The notes under the pieces: generated by a model
What the model was told of the DNA's origin: nothing
The model's input: the letters and a program-made list of their open reading frames with translations, nothing else
Database searches by the model: none
NCBI GenBank assembly: GCA_025201345.1
Contig: JAIXMG010000021.1
Span: 216,001-280,000, forward strand
Source: Thamnidium elegans
Taxonomy: Eukaryota; Mucoromycota; Mucoromycetes; Mucorales; Mucoraceae
DNA: 64,000 nucleotides
Reading direction: 5' to 3'
Made by a program: the position numbers and the translations under genes
Part shown: positions 25,797 to 35,753 of the stretch, piece after piece
Layout: the number at the start of each line of letters is the position of its first letter
Numbering within the stretch: the first letter of the stretch is position 1

Positions 25797-26024
25797 AGAT
25801 ATAGCTTTTCATCATTGTTTGACATTCTTGTATCGCCTCAACGTCGACTACTTTAGTTCTTAGAGCAGCATAAGTACTGTAAAAACTTAACTCTTCTAGA
25901 TTGAAAAGATCTTCACTCTCAGTAATTTCTTTTGGTTTGTTCCCATGTTCATCAATAACGTTTCCTAAGGCGTCTTCAAGATCATAATTCAGATCATTCG
26001 ATATCTTTATACATAAAGGTAAGT
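25797..26024 (-). pseudogene. Orphan open segment, probable gene remnant
   Basis: An open minus-strand frame of about 75 codons ends at TAG near 25797. It reads ISNDLNYDLEDALGNVIDE, then KPKEITESEDLFNLEELSFY and TYAALRTKVVDVEAIQECQT. The amino-acid composition is protein-like, but an in-frame stop lies upstream near 26035 and I could join no upstream exon with confidence. It could be the last exon of a small gene whose start I cannot find, or a decayed fragment. I do not recognise the family. Confidence 0.35.
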
Positions 26025-26689
26025 AAAAAGTAATACGTCAACTTCCTTTCTGAACATGTAAATAGAGTGTATACCAAGGGTTCCCTTAAATTAATGGATA
26101 AAGGCTGTTCCGCGATCAGTGAAGTGCTTAAAACTTCTTGCTACCCAAACATCACTCAAAAAATTACTGCAAGTAGCATATGTATTAGAAAAGATAAGAG
26201 AGCAAAAGAAAGAAGAGACTAAAAAAGTCTCTATCTTGAAGCTATATGGACCTACATTGATCCAGTGGTGTATACGAGTGATATATCTAGCCTTGTAATT
26301 GCTATTTAAAGTCTGTAATTACAGTTTTATTTGACAAGTACAGATTTACTACAAATAAATCTGTACCTAGTTGATTTCCCTTATAAAAGATGTGCCGGTT
26401 AATAATACCTAAATAATCATTTTTTTTTTCGCGCGTAAAATATATATATTTTCTGGGGGTGAAGACTTTAACTCCATCTTTTAATTATAGAACTTATGTA
26501 TAAAGCTGCATTTTAGAATAATCATCGCTCACGTATTCTGTGTAAAAACATGGTTTACTACGCACTAATTGCTCCTTTAACCACAGTTGCAGTTAATAGC
26601 CAATCACTTTAACTACACGTGTACTTCACGTGATTTATTAATTTGTATATGCTATATAATTTATTTTAAAAACCCAAAAATCATCAAAA

Positions 26690-26773
26690 CCGATCATAGC
26701 TCAGTTGGTAGAGCGGGAGACTGTAGTGTACATTGTCATCTCTAGGTCACTAGTTCGAATCTGGTTGATCGGA
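26690..26773 (+). tRNA. tRNA-Tyr (GTA) with an 11-nt intron
   Basis: The cloverleaf is complete. The acceptor CCGATCA pairs perfectly with TGATCGG at the 3' end, followed by discriminator A. The D-arm is GCTC...GAGC. The anticodon stem GGAGA pairs with TCTCT, anticodon GTA is at 26723-26725, the variable loop is AGGTC, and the T-arm is ACTAG TTCGAAT CTGGT. A short intron TGTACATTGTC (26727-26737) sits after position 37, the canonical site and usual for eukaryotic tRNA-Tyr. C1-G72 is the eukaryotic TyrRS identity pair. Internal A and B boxes are present. Confidence 0.95.
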
Positions 26774-26775
26774 TA

Positions 26776-26794
26776 TTATTTTTTCTTTTTTTCT
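26776..26794 (+). terminator. RNA polymerase III terminator
   Basis: The run ATTATTTTTTCTTTTTTTC starts a few bases after the tRNA-Tyr 3' end. T4 or longer on the coding strand is the normal Pol III stop. Confidence 0.7.
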
Positions 26795-26892
26795 GAAAAG
26801 AGTGTATGTAGCCATATTACCAAAGTTGGTATCTAAAAGGTAGCAGTTACTCCAAGGAGATAACGTAGAAGGCCTGTGCTCCGTTTACTCGT

Positions 26893-27140
26893 CATTGTTA
26901 GAATTTGGTATGTGGTAGAGAAATAAAATAGAAAATAATAGATAATAGTAAGTTTAAGTGAGCACCAGTTCCTGTTTTATAAGTAGAACGACTTAGGTAA
27001 AATAAGATAAATAAGAGGTTTTAGATAAAAGTACAATGGAGAGTAAGATCCAAAGGAATTCAAGTATAAAATAAAATATAGAATAAAGAGATGAATAAAA
27101 GAGCTAGTTTAAGAGGACTTTTATAAGTTAAAGAAGTATA
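26893..27140 (-). mobile_element. Possible LTR remnant of a gypsy-type element
   Basis: Read on the minus strand this segment has a TATAAAAG box (around 27115-27125) and ends ACCAAATTCTAACA, a CA terminus as in LTRs. The 14-mer ATAAAAGTCCTCTT occurs both here and just upstream of the gag start (about 28830-28845), in the order expected for two LTRs flanking gag. No full-length pair or target-site duplication could be traced by eye. Confidence 0.3.
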
Positions 27141-27278
27141 AGATTAAATTATAAACAAAATGAATTAATTTTTATTAGATTGTGTCTTTTTTGTTGGCTA
27201 TTTATATGTTTTTAAATTATGACAATAGATATTTTTTATGAATAATGTAAGAAAGTAAAGTTAAGGTTATAGAGCATT

Positions 27279-27326
27279 CACTTCATGGATGGTCCACTTC
27301 ATGGATGGTCCACTTCATGGATGATC
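27279..27326 (+). repeat. 16-bp tandem repeat, three units
   Basis: CACTTCATGGATGGTC is repeated at 27279, 27295 and 27311; the last unit has one change (GATGATC). It overlaps the putative start of the open exon that follows. Confidence 0.9.
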
Positions 27327-27487
27327 CATCACTAAATAGTATAACCAAAGAAAAAAAGAGTGTAAATGGTGGTGTGCCAAGAATTAAACTTTTTAAAACA
27401 ACTTTAAATGGCTGTAAAGCTCTAAATAAATACAAAAACCAAGTAGCACAAGACCATATTTCAAAACTAAACTCTAATGCGGAGAAG
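27305..27487 (+). pseudogene. Open exon of an unknown gene, interrupted downstream by antisense gag
   Basis: The ATG-initiated frame starts MVHFMDDPSLNSITKEKKSV, includes NGGVPRIKLFKTTLNGCK and runs to an AAG|GTATAG donor. A 49-nt intron (27488-27536) with a perfect TACTAAT branch site and TTTTAG acceptor follows. The next exon would run directly into sequence antisense to a retrotransposon gag. The GGVPRIKL segment resembles TGGTAGTATACCAAGAATTAATCTAAC in the 35-kb family member at the DNA level, so this may be a relative. Function is unknown. Confidence 0.4.
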
Positions 27488-27512
27488 GTATAGTTTATAA
27501 ATCATTCTAATT

Positions 27513-28808
27513 TTATAATACTAATATCTGTTTTAGATGTTTAGCCTGAACAAAGTTAAAAATATTATTGACAGGAAGAATTTGCGTACGTGTGGCAGTA
27601 CTACATTTATATTTAGGATTCCAACGCAAAGCATTGCACTTGTAGCACTTACGCTTGTTAATAACTGAGGTGTCAATACCAGCAGCAGAAGCACGACAAT
27701 CGCTTGTATTATGAGTCTTAGTGCAATGGAAGTTGCAATACATATCAATAGGAATGACAGCATTACGGTTACCACGACCAGACGACGAAAAAGCAGAAGT
27801 AGAAGAACTAGGTGTGTTATTGACCCCGTGTAGAGATAAATTGGATGATTGATGATACGCATCAGATGCATCAATTTCAACAGCAGGGCGCTTGGGAGCA
27901 CGAGGAGCAACCAATCCAAAAGAGGACAACACAGGAGAAGAAGAGGACCTAAACTTGCCAAACAGTTTGTTCTTGTTGACGCTACAGGCCAAATCGGTGA
28001 CTGTATCTACGTCAGATTGCTTGTAAGCCGGCATACCTCCCAGAACCATGGTAAAATAATCGGCTACCTTACGAGGGATGGCAGAAAGGAACTTTTCCAC
28101 CAAAAGAGAGTTGGGCAACACCTGGTCAACAGCACGACGACGAAGACTATTGAAACGATCAATAAAACTGTCAAGACTCTCGCCGGCCTTCATTTCAACA
28201 GCGTTGAGTTCCATGGCACAGTTGTTGCGTTCTTCTTGAACATTCATACCATAACGGGCTCTAAAGGCAGTAGAGAATTCCAACCATTGAGGATCACGCT
28301 GGTAAAGCTTGCGGAATTCCACAATAAAATCTTCAAACCACAAGCGCATAGTTCCAGCCAAAAGAGGAGGCAAGACACGAAGATAGTTGACATCCAAGTC
28401 AAGCCCATGACTTAACATGACATCGGTGCACTTCATCAAGCAAGTATTGATGTCGACAAAAACGTGAGCACCAGGTACCGTAACGTTTCCAAGCCATTGA
28501 AACAAAGGTAACTCCCTGGGTACAATCTTAGACAGCTTGCAACAACAAGGCTATCTCCAGCTGCAGATTGAACCAACTTAAGTGCTCTATCAAAGAACTC
28601 CCAAGTCTTCAATCCTCTTACTTAACTGATCACGGTACTTGCTGATTCGGTCTTGACTACCAACAAAAATAACCACCAAAGAAGACAAAGAAGCGACATC
28701 AGCTTGAGCTAAGGCCAAACTAGTCTTGAGGGCCAAAACGGGGACCTCACTAGCTTGAGACACAGAACCAGAATTAGAACCAGAGTCAGAGTATTCAACA
28801 TCTTCCAT
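27513..28808 (-). pseudogene. Decayed Ty3/gypsy-type retrotransposon gag
   Basis: The main frame (28505-27513) shows a retrotransposon gag core: WFEDFIVEFRKLYQRDPQWL, FRARYGMNVQEER, MKAGESLDSFIDRFNSLRRR and FLSAIPRKVADYFTM. Two Cys/His modules follow: YCNFHCTKTHNTSDC, and CYKCNALRWNPKYKC, where the usual His is Tyr. The N-terminal frame (28808-28590) begins MEDVEYSDSGSNSG. The joining segment, in a third frame (WEFFDRALKLVQSAAGD), must shift again to reach KIVPRELPLFQWLG, so at least two frameshifts are present. No protease, reverse transcriptase or integrase is found nearby. The last residues (after about 27580) look like flanking DNA read through. Confidence 0.75.
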
Positions 28809-28968
28809 ATTATTGGGAATGTTTTGAGCAAGAGGACTTTTATTTTTATAACCGTTAATATCACAAACTTGAACTAGTAGATTTAGCCGATCAAGAATAT
28901 ATTGAATTAAGAGTTTGGAGAAGGGTATGACATATAGAAATTAGAAAACAACATTTTTTTTTTTGTAC

Positions 28969-30056
28969 TGATGTAGATTTTAAGTGTGCTTTGTATAATG
29001 ATACTTATTTCCCACCTCTTGCTACTACTATGAATCAATTGAATATGAACAACCTCCTCTGCCATATCAACGAAACAATCATTAAAGTGAAAGTAAAAGT
29101 AAAATCGGTTTAATTGCAGATGATATTTCGCCTATATTCAGATATTTGTTTCCTGTGAAGGAAAAAATTAATCTCAAATAGTAAGTTACTTGATATTTAT
29201 AGAAAGTTTAAAACCTAATTGTTGTCCAAAAAAAAAAAAAGGGAAAAATCATCATTTAAACATGCTCGTCGAGACTGTAAAAAAATTTGCCTCGATTTTA
29301 TTTTATGTTCTAATGATATTGGAATTGGTTGTGGTGAAGTTAAAATTTGTGATGAAGATACAGAGTTAATTGAGAATGATAGAGAAAGAATTGCTGAGAC
29401 GATGAAAAGACAGTTATATGTTCGTATCTTAAACTGCGGAGATGAAAAATAAATGACAACATTCGGATTGGTTTGCAAAGACCATATAATTGAATTATAT
29501 GCCATGTATTTTGATAAGACTGCCAACAATCACTATCAGTGTGGTATTTAACGCAAGATATCATTCCAAATATATCTGAGGTGGTTACACAACAACCTCA
29601 GTTAGGTATCACTTACTACCCTGGTTCTTAAACTCAAATTATTTCTACTATAAAAAGGATATTTTATGAGGCAACCTTTTGTTCCCTCTCTTGTTTTTTA
29701 GAAGTCATTTTTTAATTAATAAAGATCCAAAAGAAATTTCATCTTATTTACTGCTGTCTCTTTTTATAATATAATTTGATACTAATTATCTCAATCAATT
29801 GTATAAGGTACAAACTTTAATATTACCTAGTTCACGTTCTACATATTTTAGTATGACTGAAACACTCGAAAATTTAATAAGTTTTAAAGTAAGGAAATGT
29901 CTTACAGGAGGTGTAAATATACTGACTTTTTTGTTGTTGTATGTGTAGAATACCGTAATTTCCAGTTTGCCAAAACCAGAAGATAATACAAAACCACTTA
30001 TTCATTATGAATATTCGTCATTGTTTGAACCTACGTTAAGTTTTAAGAAAGAATAA
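28969..30056 (+). pseudogene. Decayed multi-exon gene with GCGEVK motif (possible PD-(D/E)XK-like family)
   Basis: Protein-like pieces in one direction cover 1.1 kb. At 28969 there is a segment with KCALYNDTYFPPLATTM; near 29123 DDISPIFRYLFPVKEKINLK. The best frame, 29219-29452, includes LDFILCSNDIGIGCGEVKIC and DRERIAETMKRQL. After a TAA come TTFGLVCKDHIIELYAMYFD (29453-29551), then SRSTYFSMTETLENLISFK with a GTAAGG donor. The last exon ends KPLIHYEYSSLFEPTLSFKK, stop at 30056. The D-x(n)-E-x-K arrangement is that of PD-(D/E)XK nucleases. The in-frame stop at 29450 and mixed frames upstream indicate decay. The family assignment is inference. Confidence 0.5.
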
Positions 30057-30368
30057 GGTTTGACAACTGTTTTCTTATAAGTCGATATTATAAATAAAGT
30101 CTCCCCTATTTGCGTTGTCAGATACTAAAGCTACTGGAGTTTTTTACACGAAAAAGTTATAGTTACAACACCAGTCACGAAAAGACTGAGCATGTGATAC
30201 ACAAGGTTTAAACGTTATTATCTTATTGTATTCCCTTTTTCTTTTTCCTTTTCAAAAAAGGCACCACTTTTAGAAATAATTTTTATATAAAAAAGTATAT
30301 ATAATCTCGGTTTCTTTTTTTTTTTTTTGTTTTTTTTTTGTTTTTTTAAAAAAAAGTTATTTTAAACC

Positions 30369-31152
30369 ATGGCAGGTCAGTAACATCTTTCTTTTTTTTT
30401 TTATTATTATTAAAAATAAGAGCGGTTTTGAAAATAAATAATTTTTTTATGCGTCTTTGCGAAAAATTTGAATATCTAAACAGATTTTTTTTTTTTAGAA
30501 GTTGTTGGGTTTTCTCAACAAGATGAGCAACAAGGGAATATGACACAAGTACCAGTGATTGTAGTACATGATGAAAATAATGATACGAAACCTACAGAAC
30601 TTGATGAACTGCCTCCGCCTTATTCAGAAGTATTAAATAATTCAGATACTTTTGATGATTCTTTACAACAGTATAATACTGAAACATTAATAGAGGGTAA
30701 TAATAATAAAAAGAATAAAAAAAAAAAAAAAAAAAAAAAAGTTAATATGTATATATATAGAAGAAACACATATAGATAAACAAGAAAAAGAACAAGAAGA
30801 ACAAGAAGAGCAAGAACAAGAAGAAGAAGAAGAAGAAGTAGTAGAGGATGATGAATTATTAATTGGTATTACACTTGCACCTTTAGAAAGACTTGAAAGA
30901 TTTAGTACAAGTAAAATGGTTTTACAAAGGTAAGATTTTTTTTTTGTTTGTAAAACGTTCATTAGATATATTAAATGACCGGTGTAGACTTGTTGTGACC
31001 CGAGAACTTTCAAATACGATTCATGATATCAGTTTATTGGATGCAGTTAATATTGTATTACCAATAATTATTCAATTGGGTAAAGATCAAGATGATACTG
31101 TAAAAGAAGCTTTAGCTGGTGAATTAGATAAAATTATTTATTTCTATTACGA

Positions 31153-31194
<42 letters not shown>

Positions 31195-31636
31195 AATTCT
31201 TAAAAACATTTTCTTATGTATGTTAAAAAAGTATGCACCACCTTTATTAAACGAATCAGATGATGACAAACAGTTACATATTCCAGCAAATACATTTGCA
31301 AGTACAGTGATCGAATTCTTGTTAGATCAAAATACCACACTTGCTTCTATTGCACAACAGTCTATTGTTACGGTAGCAGCAGGGTTAGCCGATACACCTA
31401 AAGAATCAGAAAAGTACCAGTTTCATCAATACTTGTTACATCATGAAATATTTGAAGGTATTATTTTAGGGTTAATGGATATCGTAAATAATGGGAATAA
31501 CCAAGAAGAACACGATGATGAAAATAAAACTCATGATAAATCAGCTACAACAATAAGTTCTGTCACCAGTACGGTTGTAAAGCAATATGATGATGGCGGT
31601 ATTAACTTGGCAAAAATGGTTTGTTTAATGGTAAAG

Positions 31637-31668
<32 letters not shown>

Positions 31669-33921
31669 TTATGGTCATGCTCTTATTGTTCATGTTATCT
31701 ATAGCTAATTTCAGCTTTGGCTCATGTCTTTGGTCCTGAAGGTTCCACAGAGAAATTTTTACCAATTGTGGAAAGTATGGTGTCTGACCCAATGTTTTAT
31801 GTGAGAAAAGAAGCTGCAGCAGCAGTAGGTAGTCTTTCAGCTGCTGTCACCCCTGAAACCACATTGGAAAAACTTGTAAGTATACATACATACATATATA
31901 TAATATGTTTTTTTTTTAACTTTTTTTTTTTTCTATCTGTAGTTACCACTTTATTCAAAACTTTCAGTGGATACGATTTGGCATGTAAGAAGATCATGTG
32001 TGTTTGCATTACCATTTTTATGCGAAGTACTTCCAGAAGACATCAAGGTTACGATAGCGGTAGAAGGAGTTGAGTTATTCAAGAATGATGTATCGCGTAA
32101 CGTACGTAACTCACTTGCTGATATCACGGGAGAAATGATTTCCAAATTTTTACCTGCCGATTGGAAAGAATCAGGTAAATCAGGCAAAGTACCTGAAGAA
32201 CTGCTCGATTTTTTTTTATCGTTAGGTAACGCTACGACCAGTGCCAACCAAATGTTTAAAACAGATACAGAACGTATTCATAACTGCGCTTATAACTATC
32301 CAGCGGTTGTACTGACAGCGGGCGTTCATTATTGGGATACGCACTTGAAGGATACATATTTGAATTTAACAAAGGACTATCAGTTAAAAGTACGTCGTAC
32401 GTTTGCTTATTCACTTCATGATATTGCACGTATTATTGGAGCTGAACGTACTGAACGGGATTTGGTACAGATTTTTGCATTGTATTTAATGGATTTGGAT
32501 GAAGTAAAACAAGGTGTGCTGGAACATTTAGCCGAGTTTTTAAATGTACTGGCGACTAGTTCTCGAAATGAGTATATACCGATTTTGGCTGAGGTGTGGG
32601 ATGGTGTCATGTCGAATTGGCATTTGCGTGATATTTTGGCGTTGCAGTTAAGAGACATTGCTAGGTTGTTTGACGCGTCACGTGTTGTAGAACATATTTT
32701 GCCGTTGGCAATTCGAGCTTGTCATGATGAGTTTGCGGCGGTAAGAGAAACTGGTGTTGAGATTGTAAGTGATTTTACATGTATATATTTTCTTGCACCT
32801 TTCATTTATTTATGATTTTAATAGTTTCCTGTGATTTTGGATATTGTAAAAAGAGTTGTGGATGAAGATGGAGAAAGTTTATCTCAAATTGATGAGACAG
32901 AGACAGAGACAGAGAATGTGGCGGATCGTCAACAAAAGTACGCGTTGGCTTTGTTAAACCATGTTATGGAAAAATTGGATGATCTTGTTCGATCTTCTAC
33001 TTATCGTACAAGACTTGTGTAAGCTCTTTAATTTTGTAACTAGTTTGCGTATTAATTTTTTATATGTATAGATTTACGCAGATTTGTAGGTCTTTATTGG
33101 ATGCCGGTATTCATCCTGCTGACTTTGCTTCGTTCTTTTTGCCAAGGTTGATTAATTTGGCAAAGGATCCTGTGGTGAATGTACGTATTGCTACATCAAG
33201 AACGATTCAAACATTATGTTGCATTGGTAAAGTAGTTTTTTTTTTTCCAAAAAAAAAAAGAAAGTATATACTTATTAACATATACGCAATAGCGGGGTAT
33301 CGTCAGGATTTAGAAGTGATTACACAGGTAGAAGTAGCAGACTCAGAATTGAGTCCAAGTCAAATGTTGGACCAAATATTATATTATTTATCTACGGATA
33401 AAGATAGAGATGTTCGGTACTACGTTTCTAGTTTTATTACAGAGGCTTGCCTTGAAGGCTACGAAAAGAGACGAGCTGAACAAGAAGCAAAAGAATTGGC
33501 AATTAAAGAAAATGCTATGGCACCACCTAGTCTTCCAGAACATTTGGTGATGATGCATTCACCTTTACTTTCTACACTTGAAGAAGAGGAAGAAGATATA
33601 CCGATACAAGATGACGATGACGAAAAGATTTATCATTCTACTGAGTCACCTATGGATATTGTTGATGATTATGATGATATTGAAGATATGCCACTTACTG
33701 GTAATATGGCATCTGATTATGAATGTACAAAAGACGATGAAGATCAAGTGATTCCGTTTATTGATTTACAGAATAACAACAACAATACGGCCATGGAAGA
33801 AGATGATATTATGATGGAATTAGCATCTGACAATCATGAGGTTACTGAAAAAGCACAACATGTTTATTTATCAAAGATTCCTGCTCACGTTGTTTTAAGC
33901 AGTAATATTACTTCTGAATAA
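30369..33921 (+). CDS. PPP4R1: Protein phosphatase 4 regulatory subunit 1 (PPP4R1-like HEAT-repeat protein)
   Basis: This HEAT-repeat scaffold binds PP4/PP6-type catalytic subunits. The exons are 30369-30375, 30499-30696, 30761-30929, about 30957-31153, 31232-31630, 31705-31875, 31943-32764, 32825-33018, 33072-33226 and 33293-33921, for roughly 980 residues. The diagnostic PPP4R1 opening LAPLERLERFSTSKMVL follows an acidic Glu-rich leader. HEAT motifs include DPMFYVRKEAAAAVGSLS, DTIWHVRRSCVFALPFL, YQLKVRRTFAYSLHDIAR, HDEFAAVRETGVEI and DPVVNVRIATSRTIQTLC. The tail is acidic (EEEEEDIPIQDDDDE). All junctions are in phase except between exons 3 and 4, where the homologous frame SLDILNDRC has no AG acceptor in the right place. 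Introns hold long poly-A tracts. Confidence 0.88.
31156..31190 (+). repeat. Poly-A tract within PPP4R1 intron 4
   Basis: About 35 consecutive A follow the donor GTAAA. Similar homopolymers occur in many introns of this window (IVD intron 2, DHX35 intron 2, WC-1 intron 1), a general trait of this genome. Confidence 0.95.
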
Positions 33922-34694
33922 TAACACACACACATTCTCTCTCTCTCTTATCATATTATTTATTCCCCTTCTTTCGTTTATACGTCTCTCCCCCTCTTTT
34001 TTTATTTTTATTTTTTCATATATATTCTTCTCTATATACTATATTTCCTCCTTTTTTTATTTTCTTTATTATATACAGCAATCATGCAATATAGCTGGGT
34101 TAACAGGTATCAAATCTATAACCAATCATGTATCTCCTAATAAATTAGTATATGTGTTCACCCGTTCGGTAAGACACTAATAATCTATGATCTATCCATG
34201 ACAGATGAGATAACAGTTATTCTCCTTAAACCCACTTCATCATATATGCATATGAAACAATGTTTTAGACATATGATTTGTTCATGTTGCAATTTCTCTA
34301 CATTTTATATTTAGAACAGTTTATGCAAATGATGTCAAGTCTAAATTATCTTGATAGCATTTGTTGCCAGATACGTAGTAGGGGTAAAGTCTACCGTATA
34401 TCTAGTTTTTGATATAATGTACCCTATAAGTCCATACACTATATCTACTACATATCCTTTTTATAAATCTGCTTAGTTTGATGTGCTGTACAGTAATGAC
34501 CTGTCCTTATCCTTCATGAGTTAGCTAATCTCATGAAGGAACCATTATTTTCTAACCTCTCTCTTCTGAGTCATATTTTATTTTGTTAATATAACTTTCT
34601 ATAATTAAATTATAGTGGTGTATACAGAATGTATATGCCAACGTTCAATTAACATGTGTGCAACATTTTTTATTATAGATGGTTAATTCTTTAT
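33922..34694. other. Intergenic, no gene seen
   Basis: This is the 3' flank of PPP4R1: CT/T-rich tracts, then moderately complex AT-rich DNA. A short inverted repeat (CTTCATGAGTTAGCTAATCTCATGAAG, about 34515-34541) is present; it may form a hairpin. No coding or RNA gene was supported. Confidence 0.5.
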
Positions 34695-34871
34695 TTTTTT
34701 TGGTGCACCACCATTTACAATAACAGGTACTTTACGATCATAGTTGATAAACCTCGTTTTATCATGGTTGAATAAACCCCATTTTATCATAGTTAAATAA
34801 ACCCCATTTTATCATGATTAGAATCACCTATTTATTCCATCTTTTTTTTTTTCCTTTCCTTTTTTTTAACA
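34695..34871 (+). repeat. Upstream repeat region with TTATCATG-type repeats (copy 3)
   Basis: The unit TTTTATCATGGTTGAATAAACCCC recurs at about 25-bp spacing; cores lie at 34759, 34784 and 34809, with a degenerate one near 34735. The region opens with TTTTTTTGGTGCACCACC and closes with a pyrimidine tract and TTTTTTAACAATGAA. This is the same order as 13200-13472, showing that upstream region and first exon were duplicated together. Confidence 0.6.
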
Positions 34872-35714
34872 ATGAATTCATATACAAGCAAGTACCTTTT
34901 ATATTATCAAATGTCTAAATATTTCCGTATGATATGGTGGTGTCGATGCAGGAATTTCGTCAAATTGGCACTGGTAGTATACCAAGAATTAATCTAACAG
35001 TATAATAAAGGTAAAATTGAGAAATATAGATTTTCGGCTTTGCAACCTGATCTATTCATTACTTTCAATTAGGAGAAGGCCAATATATCTGAAAAAAAGA
35101 TACTCCAGCTTGCAAATAAAAAAAGAAAAATCCATAATGATCTTCACCTCCAAGCAGACGAGGCAGTGGTTTCTCTCTTAGTTGTAAGTTAATCTGGAGA
35201 AATATAAACTTGTAGTTATATGCTTCTCACATAATTATAGACTAGCTCTACCGAATTCACTTCAGACAAAGTCGGTCCATCTGGCCCATCAACTCAACCT
35301 GCTCAATCTACCAGTTAAGAAATTGACGGGGGGTTTTTTTTCAAGATGGCCCTGGATTTTCGACGATTGAATTGAAACACGAAATTGAAAAATGGCAAGA
35401 AAGTGCAGAGAGAGTTGACCACTTACACAAGCAGGAGTAAGTTCCTTTTTTTAAAGGCTTGTAAACAGATGAACTAATTCATATCATTTAGTCTATTCTA
35501 TTACAATATTCTTGACTTTGTAACCACTCGACCAGACGCTGCCACCAAGATGCTTCTCTGTGATAAGTATACTGCTTTCATGGAGCACATGAAGAGTCTC
35601 TACACGCCCCCCGAAGGTATTAAAGAGGAGGTTGATATGTTAATAACAGTAGACGATGATCATATTTACACATTATGTAATAATGTTATAAAGGGTTTGG
35701 TAAGCTCCGGTTAG
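34872..35714 (+). CDS. Longer member of the small multi-exon gene family (copy 3), partly resolved
   Basis: This starts ATGAATTCATATACAAGC as in copy 1. The 111-nt exon 35073-35183 contains EKANISEKKILQLANKKRKI, which aligns without gaps with the NKRKI exon of copies 1 and 2 and has the same GTAAGT donor. The next exon, from 35241, reads TSSTEFTSDKVGPSGPSTQP and reaches TAA at 35318. A further open stretch joins in phase if a very short intron (GTTAAG...TTTCAAG) is removed: GPGFSTIELKHEIEKWQESA to 35436, then exon 35492-35714 with YYNILDFVTTRPDAATKML and KSLYTPPEGIKEEVDMLI. The upstream joins (34872-35072) are unresolved. Coiled-coil character is likely; function is unknown. Confidence 0.45.
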
Positions 35715-35753
35715 TCGGTATTACATTATAATATTTTAATTTGTATGAACTAT

